DNA from: Blastocatellia bacterium AA13
Lineage (GTDB): Bacteria; Acidobacteriota; Blastocatellia; UBA7656
Length of the DNA stretch: 64,000 bases
Direction of reading: 5' to 3'
NCBI GenBank assembly: GCA_003222245.1
Contig: QHVH01000020.1
Coordinates: 37,311 to 101,310 of the forward strand
The first letter of the stretch is position 1. Every line of letters begins with the position of its first letter. The position numbers and the translations under genes were made by a program. A model generated the notes under the pieces. That model was not told the origin of the DNA, made no database searches, and saw only the letters and a list, made by a program, of their open reading frames with translations. This document shows positions 29,278-38,298 of this stretch, piece by piece.

Positions 29278-30225
29278 TCATGCCAGGAAAAAAGTTCTCT
29301 CACCGACCTGCTTAGGCTCAGCGTCCGTCTGACCCCACGTCTCCGCGTTGAGATAAGGAATCCCTTTTTCAGGATCAAAGACGTTGCCTTGATGATCCAG
29401 AGTAGCGTTCCTGCAGGATTCCGGATGATCGAGGTGATAGTGCCGGCCGAGCACTCGCGGCACCGCTCCGTGATGATAAAGCTGCGCCAGCCCGTGCCCG
29501 TCGCAGGAAATCCTTCGATCAGTCAATGACTCATCGTATCCGCGAGCCGTCATCCAGAGATCGCGATGAGCCAGGACAAAATCGCCGCTGACCGAAAACA
29601 TCTTTTTGTCCGCGCTGAACTCGCCGAGCACGGCATCACCCGTAAGGTCTGACGGTTTGATCGAGCTGCCGCTCCACCTGATGTTCACGTTGTGACTGCA
29701 GTATGCCGCGTTCGTTCGAAGCCTGCTCATTCGCTCGAACATATCGGGTCCGATCAGCACATCGGCATTGGCCGCGCAGATCCAAGGAGCTTTCGCTCTT
29801 CGAATGCCGACGTTCTTTGCGAAGTACTCCATCATCGGCATCTTCGGGTTTGTGCAGCATTGCTTGTGGCGCTCGGGACTGACGATATATACGCGCAGAT
29901 TCTTGAATTTCTTTACAAGCCATTCGGCGTCGGAAGGCTGAGTCGGCAACGGATTCCATTCGACGTAGATCGCTTCGATGAAGCGCTCATACTGGAGGTT
30001 CCATTCAAGAGTCGCGGCAAGCCTGCCCCTGAAATCGCCGCCGTAGTTGTCGTTGCGTCCGGTGACCACAAGCGCGAACTTCGGATCGGAGTCGACCTCC
30101 GCGTTGAGATCGCTCAGATCGGACAGACGCCACCTGACCCGGCTGGCACGATCGATAACGAGATTGGTTCGCCATTCGATTCCGGACCGAATGCGATTCA
30201 CGATTCCCACCGGGTTACTGGTCAT
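29278..30225 (-). CDS. GT-A-like glycosyltransferase, hypothetical
   Basis: 315 residues. FALVVTGRNDNYGGDFRGRLAATLEWNL is like the start of a GT-A domain, and APWICAANADVLIGPDMFERM resembles the region of the metal-binding motif. CDGHGLAQLYHHG and RVLGRHYHLDHPES provide possible acceptor-site histidines. I do not recognise a CAZy family with certainty. The ATG lies inside the last unit of a TTTGTCA-type tandem repeat, and no ribosome binding site is visible before it. Confidence 0.75.
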   Translation of the reverse strand: MTSNPVGIVNRIRSGIEWRTNLVIDRASRVRWRLSDLSDLNAEVDSDPKFALVVTGRNDNYGGDFRGRLAATLEWNLQYERFIEAIYVEWNPLPTQPSDAEWLVKKFKNLRVYIVSPERHKQCCTNPKMPMMEYFAKNVGIRRAKAPWICAANADVLIGPDMFERMSRLRTNAAYCSHNVNIRWSGSSIKPSDLTGDAVLGEFSADKKMFSVSGDFVLAHRDLWMTARGYDESLTDRRISCDGHGLAQLYHHGAVPRVLGRHYHLDHPESCRNATLDHQGNVFDPEKGIPYLNAETWGQTDAEPKQVGERTFFLA

Positions 30226-30283
30226 TTGTCACAATTTGTCGGTCACGATTTGTCACTGGTCATTTGTTACTTGTCACTTGTCT
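30217..30283. repeat. Heptamer-like tandem repeat (TTTGTCA family)
   Basis: Degenerate short units of the form (A/T)TTTGTCA or ACTTGTC run through the gap between two genes and into the start codon of the downstream gene on the minus strand. The pattern resembles the short tandemly repeated repetitive sequences known from cyanobacteria. Confidence 0.75.
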
Positions 30284-30293
30284 CGGAGGCGCA

Positions 30294-31172
30294 TTAGCGG
30301 ACTGCGTGATAGGCGCGTCTGGCGACCCGCCACCACAGCGGCCGATCTGTCGCGTTCGGGACCGGTATAAGCGCCGGAACCTTGTAGCCCGGAACCGATT
30401 CGATGGCGTGGCCGTTCGTTCGATATTCGGTTTCGACCACGTGTTCGTCCTTTGTCAGAGTCAGTCCGAGAACGTCGGCGGGCTTCCTGCTCTCGCTGAA
30501 CATTCCAAAGCGCCGGGTCGGCCATCGAAGATCGACGGCGCCTGCCATCGCAAGCCCCGAATCCCACACCAGGTCGAGCGGTCTGTTCAACTCGAACCAC
30601 ATACTCATATCCACTGTGAGCACCGCCCGGCCGCCCGGCTTCAGAACGCGAGCGATCTCCTGCATTCCTCGGCGCCGAACGTCGGGCGGAACGTGTTCCA
30701 TAACGCTGATGCAGAAGACTCGATCCTGTGAATCGGTCTCGAGCGGAAGCTCGTCCATATCGCCGAGAACAATCTTTAGACCGGTTCGCTCGACAAACTC
30801 TCGGCTCACTCCATGCGCTTTGTACTTAATTCCGGAGTCGAATAGATCGGGATCGACGCCGGTGACATCGCAACCCGCGACTTCTTTCAAATACACGGTA
30901 AAAGCGGTCATTCCGCAGCCGATATCGGCGGCCTTCATCGCGGGCTTCAAATCCGCGGAGATGATTGAGAACGGATATTCCCACAGTCGCGAGGCATAGA
31001 ACGCCGGCGTGTTCAGGAGCCCTTGCGACCACGGGTAGCGCTCGGCGTTCACGTCGCTGTGATCGGCCAGCATGTAGCGGACGCTTATCTCATCCATGGC
31101 TTTGTTGATAGCCATGAATTCGTTCGACATGACTTCGTCTACGGTAGCAAATCTAGTTAGAGGCGTTTCCAT
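30294..31172 (-). CDS. Class I SAM-dependent methyltransferase
   Basis: 292 residues. Motif I is AADIGCGMTAFTVYLKEVAGCDVTGVDPD near residue 84; RVFCISVMEHVPPDVRRRGMQEIARVLKPGGRAVLTVD is the UbiE/COQ5-like motif II-III. It overlaps the ATP-binding subunit gene of the exporter by 20 bases. In ABC-dependent O-antigen systems a terminal methyl group can serve as the chain-end signal read by the Wzt C-terminal domain; adjacency to wzt makes that role possible here, as inference. Confidence 0.85.
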   Translation of the reverse strand: METPLTRFATVDEVMSNEFMAINKAMDEISVRYMLADHSDVNAERYPWSQGLLNTPAFYASRLWEYPFSIISADLKPAMKAADIGCGMTAFTVYLKEVAGCDVTGVDPDLFDSGIKYKAHGVSREFVERTGLKIVLGDMDELPLETDSQDRVFCISVMEHVPPDVRRRGMQEIARVLKPGGRAVLTVDMSMWFELNRPLDLVWDSGLAMAGAVDLRWPTRRFGMFSESRKPADVLGLTLTKDEHVVETEYRTNGHAIESVPGYKVPALIPVPNATDRPLWWRVARRAYHAVR

Positions 31173-32427
31173 TCTTGTTCACCTGTACCGGTTCGGTCCA
31201 TTCGGATTGAAGGCGTATGAAGCCGCCTACGTCTTCGAGCCAGATCGAGCCAAGGCTCTCATCGGAGTAGACCTCGAAAGTGATCGCGCCAGGTACGTAA
31301 TCCAGAAAGACGCGAGAGGAGCGGGCTCCTACGCTCAGGCTGTAGATTCCCGGGCTCAAGACATTTCTGTCGATTCTGCATCGGAGTGAATACTCTCCGG
31401 GCTCGAGCGTCGAGATCGCTCCATAATGATGGCTGCTGCGGCACTCGACTACGTTGACGTTGTCCTGAGAGCTGACCGCTACTCCAAACGCAACTTCGTC
31501 GACTCCTCGCTTGACGTTGAATCCGAGCTCGAGGTCTATAGGATCGCCGGCTCGAATCACCGCGCGGCGGTCTTCGGAACAGATTCGAATGCTCGCTATC
31601 TGAAGCGTTTCGCCGGCTCCATGCGGGCGGCTCGTTCGCGAGAGATCAACTTCGTCGGCCTGGACGCTGGATAACTCCGATATGTAGTGGTCTATGGCAG
31701 CCGCCGCTGTTCCTTGAAACGAGACCTGACCGCTGCTCAAGAAAATTCCTCGAGTGCACAGGCTGCGTATCGCGGTCATGTTATGACTGACGAACAGAAC
31801 CGTGCGGCCCTGTTTCGCGACATCGCCCATTTTGCCGAGGCACTTCTTTTGAAAGGCCGCGTCTCCGACAGCAAGCACTTCATCGATGAGCAGGATTTCC
31901 GGCTCCAGGTGCGCGGCCACCGAGAACGCCAATCGCATATACATACCGCTGGAGTAGTGTTTGACGGGTGTGTCCACGAACTTTTCGACTTCGGCGAAAG
32001 CTACGATCTCATCGAACTTCTCGGCTATCTCGGTTCGCTTCATTCCGAGAATCGCCCCATTGAGAAAGATGTTTTCGCGGCCGGTAAGCTCGGGATGAAA
32101 CCCGGTTCCCACCTCCAGCAGGCTGCCTACGCGGCCGTGTAGATCGATCTCGCCAGTTGTCGGCTCGGTTATTCGCGACAGGACCTTGAGCAGCGTAGAC
32201 TTTCCCGCGCCGTTACGGCCGATTATTCCGACTACTTCGCCCGCTTCGACATGGAAGCTCACGTCCCGCAGCGCCCATATCATATTGTCCGCCGCAGCTC
32301 GGTTCGCTCGCAGGCGATTGAGCGGCGCTCGGACGAAGCCGCTGATCGACTCGCGAAGAGTGGAGTACGCGGCCTGCCTGGCTCCTATTCGGTACTGCTT
32401 AGAAATATTTCGAGCTTGTATGATCAT
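31153..32427 (-). CDS. wzt: Polysaccharide ABC exporter ATP-binding protein (Wzt type)
   Basis: 424 residues. The nucleotide-binding domain has Walker A GRNGAGKST (about residue 75), signature YSSGM, Walker B EILLIDEVLAVGD and the H-loop VSHN. Residues about 255-424 form the extra beta-sandwich domain (AGETLQIASIRICSEDRRAVIRAGDPIDLELGFNV) seen in Wzt proteins that recognise the non-reducing end of the finished glycan. With the permease gene just upstream it forms the exporter that moves undecaprenyl-linked polysaccharide across the inner membrane. Confidence 0.93.
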   Translation of the reverse strand: MIIQARNISKQYRIGARQAAYSTLRESISGFVRAPLNRLRANRAAADNMIWALRDVSFHVEAGEVVGIIGRNGAGKSTLLKVLSRITEPTTGEIDLHGRVGSLLEVGTGFHPELTGRENIFLNGAILGMKRTEIAEKFDEIVAFAEVEKFVDTPVKHYSSGMYMRLAFSVAAHLEPEILLIDEVLAVGDAAFQKKCLGKMGDVAKQGRTVLFVSHNMTAIRSLCTRGIFLSSGQVSFQGTAAAAIDHYISELSSVQADEVDLSRTSRPHGAGETLQIASIRICSEDRRAVIRAGDPIDLELGFNVKRGVDEVAFGVAVSSQDNVNVVECRSSHHYGAISTLEPGEYSLRCRIDRNVLSPGIYSLSVGARSSRVFLDYVPGAITFEVYSDESLGSIWLEDVGGFIRLQSEWTEPVQVNKNGNASN

Positions 32428-32439
32428 TAATTTTTGCGG

Positions 32440-32522
32440 TCAGTTCTCAGCGGTCATTAGCTCTTAATTCTCAGCTCTCAGTGCTCAGCTCCCAGCCTCC
32501 GTGGATTGCTAATCCGCTCCCT
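32440..32522. repeat. Short tandem repeat tract (TCTCAGC family)
   Basis: Degenerate units such as TTCTCAGC, GCTCTCAG and GCTCAGCTCCCAG fill most of the 116-base gap between wzt and the permease gene. It is similar in style to the tract at 30217-30283 but with a different unit. Confidence 0.6.
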
Positions 32523-32543
32523 TTGGCTCATCGCTGATCCGCT

Positions 32544-33416
32544 CTAAACCACATCGGCGAATTCTTTTTCCATGCGCCGAAATTCGAATGCCGCAAACAC
32601 GAGTATGGCGAGACTCATTGCCGCCGAGATTGCCAGAGCGCTGTAGTCAAGAGTCGAACCCAATAACGCCGCGCGATAAGCTTCAACGATTCCAGTCATC
32701 GGGTTCAGCTTCAAAAGCCAGCGCCATTTCTCCGGCACAAGGCTCATCGGATAGATGATCGGAGTCGCGAACATCCAGAGCTGAATCCCAAACGGCAGCG
32801 CGTACCGAATATCTCGATATTTGACGTTTAACGCCGACATCCAGAGTCCGATGCCAAGCGCCAGCAACGAAGTCAACAGCACCGGCAGCGGCAATATCAG
32901 AACCGCCGCGGTTACCGGCACTCGATAGCCGGCCATCAACACGAGCATAATCAAAAAGGCAATCGCGAAATCGACCAGCCCGGCCGCTACAGCGGCTCCC
33001 GGAATAATCATTCGCGGGAAATAAACCTTGGTTATCAGGTTCGAATTTCCGACAAGGCTGTTGCCGCTGTTGTTCAAAGCGTTCGAGAAGAACGTCCACA
33101 CCATCAGGCCCGCGTATGCAAAGACGGGGTAGGGAATTCCATCCGAGCCGATGCCCGCCAGCTTGCCGAAGAAGAGCCAGAATACGATCATAGCGGCCAG
33201 CGGTTGAAGCACCGCCCACGCCGCTCCAAGCAAGGTCTGTTTGTACCGAACCTTCACGTCTCGCCAGGTCAGGAAGTAGAGCAGCTCTCGATAGTCCCAC
33301 AGGTCTCGAAGATTGATCGCGGCCCATTTACGGCTCGGGCGAATCCGAACAGTGAACGGATCAGTCTCTTGAGCTTCCTTAGCGTTTTGTAAAGGCAGGC
33401 TGTATGAATTCTCCAT
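32544..33416 (-). CDS. wzm: Polysaccharide ABC exporter permease (Wzm/ABC-2 type)
   Basis: 290 residues from the ATG at 33416, preceded by AAGGA; another ATG four codons upstream (33428) has no visible ribosome binding site. Six hydrophobic segments. WDYRELLYFLTWRDVKVRYKQTLLGAAWAVLQPLAAMIVFWLFFG is the hallmark N-terminus of ABC-2 O-antigen/teichoic-acid exporters, and ATPIIYPMSLVPEKWRWLLKLNPMTGIVEAYRAALLG the conserved C-terminal part. Pairs with the downstream Wzt. Confidence 0.94.
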   Translation of the reverse strand: MENSYSLPLQNAKEAQETDPFTVRIRPSRKWAAINLRDLWDYRELLYFLTWRDVKVRYKQTLLGAAWAVLQPLAAMIVFWLFFGKLAGIGSDGIPYPVFAYAGLMVWTFFSNALNNSGNSLVGNSNLITKVYFPRMIIPGAAVAAGLVDFAIAFLIMLVLMAGYRVPVTAAVLILPLPVLLTSLLALGIGLWMSALNVKYRDIRYALPFGIQLWMFATPIIYPMSLVPEKWRWLLKLNPMTGIVEAYRAALLGSTLDYSALAISAAMSLAILVFAAFEFRRMEKEFADVV

Positions 33417-33448
33417 CGATCCTTTCATTCACAAGAATCCGGCGCGGT

Positions 33449-35854
33449 CTATTTAACGGATCGTTCGCTGTAGTCGCCGTAGTATCGATAGTAGTAGTAG
33501 CTGTCGTAGCCTTCGCGGCGAAGGTCCAGATTGTTAAGCACAACTCCGAAGATCTTCGCTCCGACCGTGGCAAGTTCCTGGCGCCCGCGTTTCAAGACTT
33601 CTCTTGTGCTCTTGCCGCCGTGAACCACCAGTATCACTCCGTCGACCAGAGTCGACAGGATCACCGGATCGGTGACGTGCATAAGCGGAGGCGAGTCGAT
33701 CACTATGTGGTCATACCGCTCGCAGAGCATCGCCAGCATATTCTTCATCTTCTCGGAGCTGATCAACTCCGCTGGATTCGGCGGAATCGGACCGCAGGTA
33801 AGTATCGATAAGTTGGGAATCGGAAGCTTCTGGATCAAGCCGTCGATCGCAACGTCGCGTGAAAGATAATTCGAGAGCCCGTGCGAATGATCGATTCCGA
33901 GCGCCTTATGAGTGGACGGTTTTCGCAGATCGCAATCGACGATGAGAACCGAGGCGCCAAGCTGCGCAAGGGAAATCGCCGTGTTTATCGCGGTGAACGT
34001 CTTCCCTTCGCCCGGCTGCCCGCTGGTTATGAGAATGGTCTTGGGCGGATTGCCTGCCGTGCTCAACAGAACGGATGTTCTCAACACGCGATAGGCTTCG
34101 GCGGCCGACGAACGCGTATCGAGCGTTGCAAGCGTCGAGGCGGCCCGCTGCAATCCGGCCGCGGCCGGCGCGGAACCGTTGGCGCCGAGCGCGCCCTGTC
34201 CCTTCGCGGTAAGAAGTTTCGGACGGCTCGACGTGATCGCGGGAATGATCCCGAGCGCGGGCAACTGCGCGTATCGATTCACGTCTTCAACCGACTTGAT
34301 CGTGTTGTCGAAGTATTCAAGCACGAAGGCAAGGCCGATTCCGGCGACGAGACTCAGGAACAGGCCGATCAGGATTCCTCGCATGCGATTAGGCCCTATT
34401 GGTCCGCCGGGCGGCTGCGCAGGTTCGATAACTCGCATGTTGTTGTGCTGCTCGGCTACCTGCACGCGCGCCTGACTCTGCTTCTGTAGAAAATCCGTGT
34501 ATAGCGTCTTCGCGGTTTCGACGTTCTGCCTCAGAATATTGAAGGTAATCGCGTCCTGATTCTGCTGAGCCGCGTCGATCTTCGCCCGCTCGAGCGATTC
34601 CTTTAGCGCCGTTTCATCGCGAATCGCGCGCTCGTATTCGGCCTTGAGCCTGGCTTCCAAATCGCCTCGACTGCGGTTGATCTGTTCCTGAATCGTCACC
34701 ATCTGATTTCGAATCTCGACGACTCGCGGATGATCCGCTCCGAACTTGACGTCAAGCTCTCGCGCTTTGACCTCGAGTTCGTTCAGCCGAGCCTGAAGCC
34801 CGGTCAGTTTCGAATCGGTGAAGGCCTCCGTGGCGACATCGATGTTGCCGCCCTTGACCTGCTGGTATAGCGATTCTTTGAGTTTTCTTTGGACTTCGGC
34901 CGTGGTTACCTGAGTGTAAAGCTGAGCCAGCTTGTTGACCGCGGGCGCTTCTTTGCCGTCCGTGGAGAATAGATTGTGTTCGCGAGTGTAGTTGGCCAGC
35001 TCTTCTTCGGCCTTCTGTACTTCGGCCCTTCGCTCACGAACCATTGTATTCAACCAGTCCGAGGTCTTGGTGAACTTCTCGGTCTTGTTGCTGAAGCTCC
35101 GGTTGATGAAAGCGGCGGCTACGGTATTGGAGATCGTGGCCGCGAGCTTCGGATCGGTGTGCGAATAATTGATGACCAGCAGCCGCGTGTCTTCGAGCGG
35201 CTCGGGCGAAAGATTGCCGGACAATACGGCTACGAACGGCGCGAGGCGCGCGCTTTCTTCGGGTGAGCGGTCAATGCCGCCTTCGATCTGTACCCCGGGC
35301 TCGAGCACGGGAAGCTCGCTTGTGACTTCCTGTTTGAACTTGCTCCCGATCGTCTGAACAGCTTCGACCAGCGACTTCTTTCTCGTTACTTCCATGAACT
35401 GCGGGTTGTGGTCGAGACCGAGATGAATGACTACATCTTCAAGAAGGGGACGGCTCATCAGCGTCCGAATCTTTGTCTTCATCACGAGAGAGGTGTAGTA
35501 AGCGTCGTCCGATTCGTCGGTGCTTATGACCACGTCGCCGGACTTCACGAGCGTCCGGTTTTCCTTCTCGATTTCGATTGTGGTCGACGCCTTGTACATC
35601 GACTTGGTGCGAAACATTTCGAGGGTGACGATGGTGGTGACGATCAACGCAATCAGCGAAATCAGCCACAGTCGCTTGCGAACCGTGCGCCAGATTGCGC
35701 GGATGTTTATTCTGTCGTCCGCCTCTCCGTAGCCGTAGCTGCCTGTCGCGTAAGCTTCAGGATAACCGACTGCTCGTGGATAGCCCGGACGGCCAAACGC
35801 CATCTCCTCCGGCTTTATCCTTTCGATGTCGGTCCGTTCATCTGACATACTCAA
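33449..35854 (-). CDS. wzc: Wzc-type chain-length regulator and tyrosine autokinase
   Basis: 801 residues. A Wzz domain with a membrane segment near residue 55-75 is followed by a long periplasmic coiled coil (about 260-460, RRAEVQKAEEELANY, ELEVKARELDVKFGADHPRVVEIRNQM), a proline-rich second membrane segment (PAQPPGGPIGPNRMRGILIGLFLSLVAGIGLAFV), and a C-terminal BY-kinase with Walker A SGQPGEGKT, Walker A' LIVDCDLRKPS and Walker B HIVIDSPPL. The last residues are tyrosine-rich (YDSYYYYRYYGDY), the autophosphorylation cluster. It controls chain length and export with Wza. Confidence 0.94.
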   Translation of the reverse strand: MSMSDERTDIERIKPEEMAFGRPGYPRAVGYPEAYATGSYGYGEADDRINIRAIWRTVRKRLWLISLIALIVTTIVTLEMFRTKSMYKASTTIEIEKENRTLVKSGDVVISTDESDDAYYTSLVMKTKIRTLMSRPLLEDVVIHLGLDHNPQFMEVTRKKSLVEAVQTIGSKFKQEVTSELPVLEPGVQIEGGIDRSPEESARLAPFVAVLSGNLSPEPLEDTRLLVINYSHTDPKLAATISNTVAAAFINRSFSNKTEKFTKTSDWLNTMVRERRAEVQKAEEELANYTREHNLFSTDGKEAPAVNKLAQLYTQVTTAEVQRKLKESLYQQVKGGNIDVATEAFTDSKLTGLQARLNELEVKARELDVKFGADHPRVVEIRNQMVTIQEQINRSRGDLEARLKAEYERAIRDETALKESLERAKIDAAQQNQDAITFNILRQNVETAKTLYTDFLQKQSQARVQVAEQHNNMRVIEPAQPPGGPIGPNRMRGILIGLFLSLVAGIGLAFVLEYFDNTIKSVEDVNRYAQLPALGIIPAITSSRPKLLTAKGQGALGANGSAPAAAGLQRAASTLATLDTRSSAAEAYRVLRTSVLLSTAGNPPKTILITSGQPGEGKTFTAINTAISLAQLGASVLIVDCDLRKPSTHKALGIDHSHGLSNYLSRDVAIDGLIQKLPIPNLSILTCGPIPPNPAELISSEKMKNMLAMLCERYDHIVIDSPPLMHVTDPVILSTLVDGVILVVHGGKSTREVLKRGRQELATVGAKIFGVVLNNLDLRREGYDSYYYYRYYGDYSERSVK

Positions 35855-36010
35855 CTTCTCCCGTCGTTACTGGAGTATTGGCGCTTAGAAATCGGCGGAA
35901 TGGGCTTTATCAGCCAATTTCAGGCCATCATCAACATCGGGAAGAGTGCTGTCCCGATGTATCTATTGCTTCCGTTGAATCCGATAATTCCGTTTATACG
36001 CTCCGTGACT

Positions 36011-37027
36011 CTATGGAATGGGCGCGCGCATAACGCTCATGCCGAACGCCTTGATCAAACTGCTTCTGAAAGCTTTTCCGCCGCTCTTTGGAATCTGGAT
36101 GATGTCGTTTGCCACTAGCGGCATATCGTCCGCCTTGCCGTGCATTATCTTCTTGACGTCGACCTTGATCTCGGTGCGAGCGCCGGTCTTGGGATCTTCT
36201 CGGAATACAATTCCTTCGTCGGATGCGACACTGGTCACGCCCTGGGCGATCGACAACGCCTGCCGCAGCGTGGCGCCCTCTTTCAACTTGTACTCGCCAG
36301 GAGTCCGCACTTCTCCCGAAATGAAGAACACATCGGTGGCCGGAATGTTGATAAAATCGCCCGGCCGAATGTCGCGATCCTGGCTGAACTCGCCCTTTAG
36401 CAGTCCGTTGATGTGCGCCGCGAACATCTCGTAAGTGGGCGCGGATTGATCGGCCCCGGCCTCGTGCCTATGTTCACGGATGATGTAAGCAGTCGAGCCG
36501 TGATTATCCGTCAGGCCGCCGGCCATCACGATCAGCTTGAACAGCGAAGGCTGGCCTTCAATTTGATATACGCCCGGCGTTCGAACCGAGCCTTGAATCA
36601 GAAAGGTCCGGCTATTGTAGTTCTTGACCAATATACGAACGCGAGGATTCTTCAGGTAGTTCGGCTTCAGCTTATCGACTATCAATTTCTGCAATTCCGC
36701 CGGCGTTTTATCGAGAACTTTGATTTTTCCTATGTAATCGAGATCGAGCGTACCGTCGGCTCTGACAGTGTACGAACCCGACAGCGATTCCGCGTCGTCC
36801 ACCTGAATGTCAATCACATCCTTCGCGCCTATTCGATAATCTTCGTCCTGTGAATACAGGGTTGACTTGGAGGGCGCGGCTTTATCCGGTGAAGTCCCGG
36901 CCGGCTCTTTGACCGCGCCGGTTTCGACCTGTCGAGGCCGGCTCTCCTGCGCAAGCGCGGCCGATGCAGCCAAAATGACAAGCCCGACCAAAGCGCCGGC
37001 TCGAATCCATCTGTGATTGAGTTCCAT
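36011..37027 (-). CDS. wza: Polysaccharide export outer membrane protein (Wza type)
   Basis: 338 residues from the ATG at 37027, which has the strong ribosome binding site GGAGGTGATT and opens a clear signal peptide (RAGALVGLVILAASAALA). The longer frame to 37087 lacks both. After a low-complexity linker comes the polysaccharide export domain (YRIGAKDVIDIQVDDAESLSGSYTVRADGTLDLDYIGKI) and two SLBB-like domains (IQGSVRTPGVYQIEG and ISGEVRTPGEYKLKEG). It should form the outer membrane channel partner of Wzc. Confidence 0.92.
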   Translation of the reverse strand: MELNHRWIRAGALVGLVILAASAALAQESRPRQVETGAVKEPAGTSPDKAAPSKSTLYSQDEDYRIGAKDVIDIQVDDAESLSGSYTVRADGTLDLDYIGKIKVLDKTPAELQKLIVDKLKPNYLKNPRVRILVKNYNSRTFLIQGSVRTPGVYQIEGQPSLFKLIVMAGGLTDNHGSTAYIIREHRHEAGADQSAPTYEMFAAHINGLLKGEFSQDRDIRPGDFINIPATDVFFISGEVRTPGEYKLKEGATLRQALSIAQGVTSVASDEGIVFREDPKTGARTEIKVDVKKIMHGKADDMPLVANDIIQIPKSGGKAFRSSLIKAFGMSVMRAPIP

Positions 37028-37088
37028 AATCACCTCCAGCACCGGCCTCATATGGTCGTATGAGCGACTCACAAGGCCGTACTGCATC

Positions 37089-38298
37089 TCACAATCCGCT
37101 CATCGCCGCCGCGCTGGGCGGAGCATCGAGTTCGATGACTTCGGGTTCAGCAACAACGCTGTGATGACGGTGCGTTCGCACCCGTCGTTTTGCGGCCACA
37201 AGGCTGATGTTCGATTGCACGGCGAGGAGCGTCAAAAACACGAGCGCGTTCGACGGCAATTGCAGATTGAAATCGATCAGGCTGTGCACAAGCATCGCGA
37301 ATATCCCGCCTGCGCTGCCTATGGCTACTGCCGACACGAGCGGGTCGTGCGCACGGGCGGATTTCAACATCGATCGACCGATGACGATCAAAAACCAGAG
37401 CGCGAGCGCTCCGGCTACGATTCCGCCGTCCGCGACAAGTTGCAGATAGTCGTTGTGCGCTTGCGCTACGACAAGCGAGCCGTCGCTCTCCGAATAGATC
37501 GGATAAGCCGTTTGATACGCGCCGATTCCAACGCCGAAGATCGGGTTTGCCTTGATCATCGCGATGGTATCGCGCCAGATCCATCCACGGCTCATAAAGA
37601 ATGTTTCGGATTGAGAGGCCTCGCCGCTCTTTGCTACTCGATTGATGACCGGATCGGAGCCGATCCAGAGAACACCAGCTCCGATCGTAACAAAAATAAG
37701 CAAAACGAATGCGGCCGGCGCCAGAACGCTCGAAACCGACATCGGAAGCCGCCAGAGCCGCGGCGAGCGTTATCAACATTCCCATCAATCCCGCGAAGTG
37801 ATTGTGATTGACAAACGGTCCGAATGGAGACGCCGACTGTGTATTGGGCCGAAACCAATAAAGCTTACCGTTCCAGGTGAAGTGCTGAACAAGTCCGAAC
37901 ACCGCGAGAGCAAGCCCGAATACAACCAGAAAATTCGCGGCCGCGCGCAACCGGCCGTGCGATACCAGAAAATTCGCCCCGAGCAGATACATCGAAAACG
38001 CGCTGAAGAGCGCAAGGGCCGCCGACCGAGACGCTTCCTGATCCTTAGAGAGATTTGTGATTGTGCTTTGCGCCAATGCGAGCGCTGCCAGGCCGCCGAT
38101 AGGAAGCGCTGCCGCCGGAATTCTGAAATGCAGGCGTTTATCGACCGCTAATTTAATGCCCCACAAGAGCAGCAATATGGCCGTCCCTGTTTCCCATAAA
38201 GCCGCGGACCAGGGCTCGACCGCGCCGTGCGCAAGCGCGGTGAACGCCAATAGCGCGAAGAAGCCGGCAATAATGGATCGATCGAGAATCCTGCTCAT
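37089..38298 (-). pseudogene. O-antigen ligase/polymerase-like gene, frameshifted with apparent internal deletion
   Basis: The frame from 38298 encodes about 187 residues of an O-antigen ligase-like membrane protein (NFLVVFGLALAVFGLVQHFTW, then FGPFVNHNHFAGLMGML) and then turns into non-hydrophobic sequence. A second frame from about 37742 continues with the family C-terminal half (SRGWIWRDTIAMIKANPIFGVGIGAYQTAYPIYSE, then AHNDYLQLVADGG). The shift is +1 relative to the first frame. The membrane stretch with the SRGG-type motif expected between the halves is missing, so a deletion with frameshift, or an assembly error, seems likely. It overlaps the upstream TPR gene by ATGA. Confidence 0.75.
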
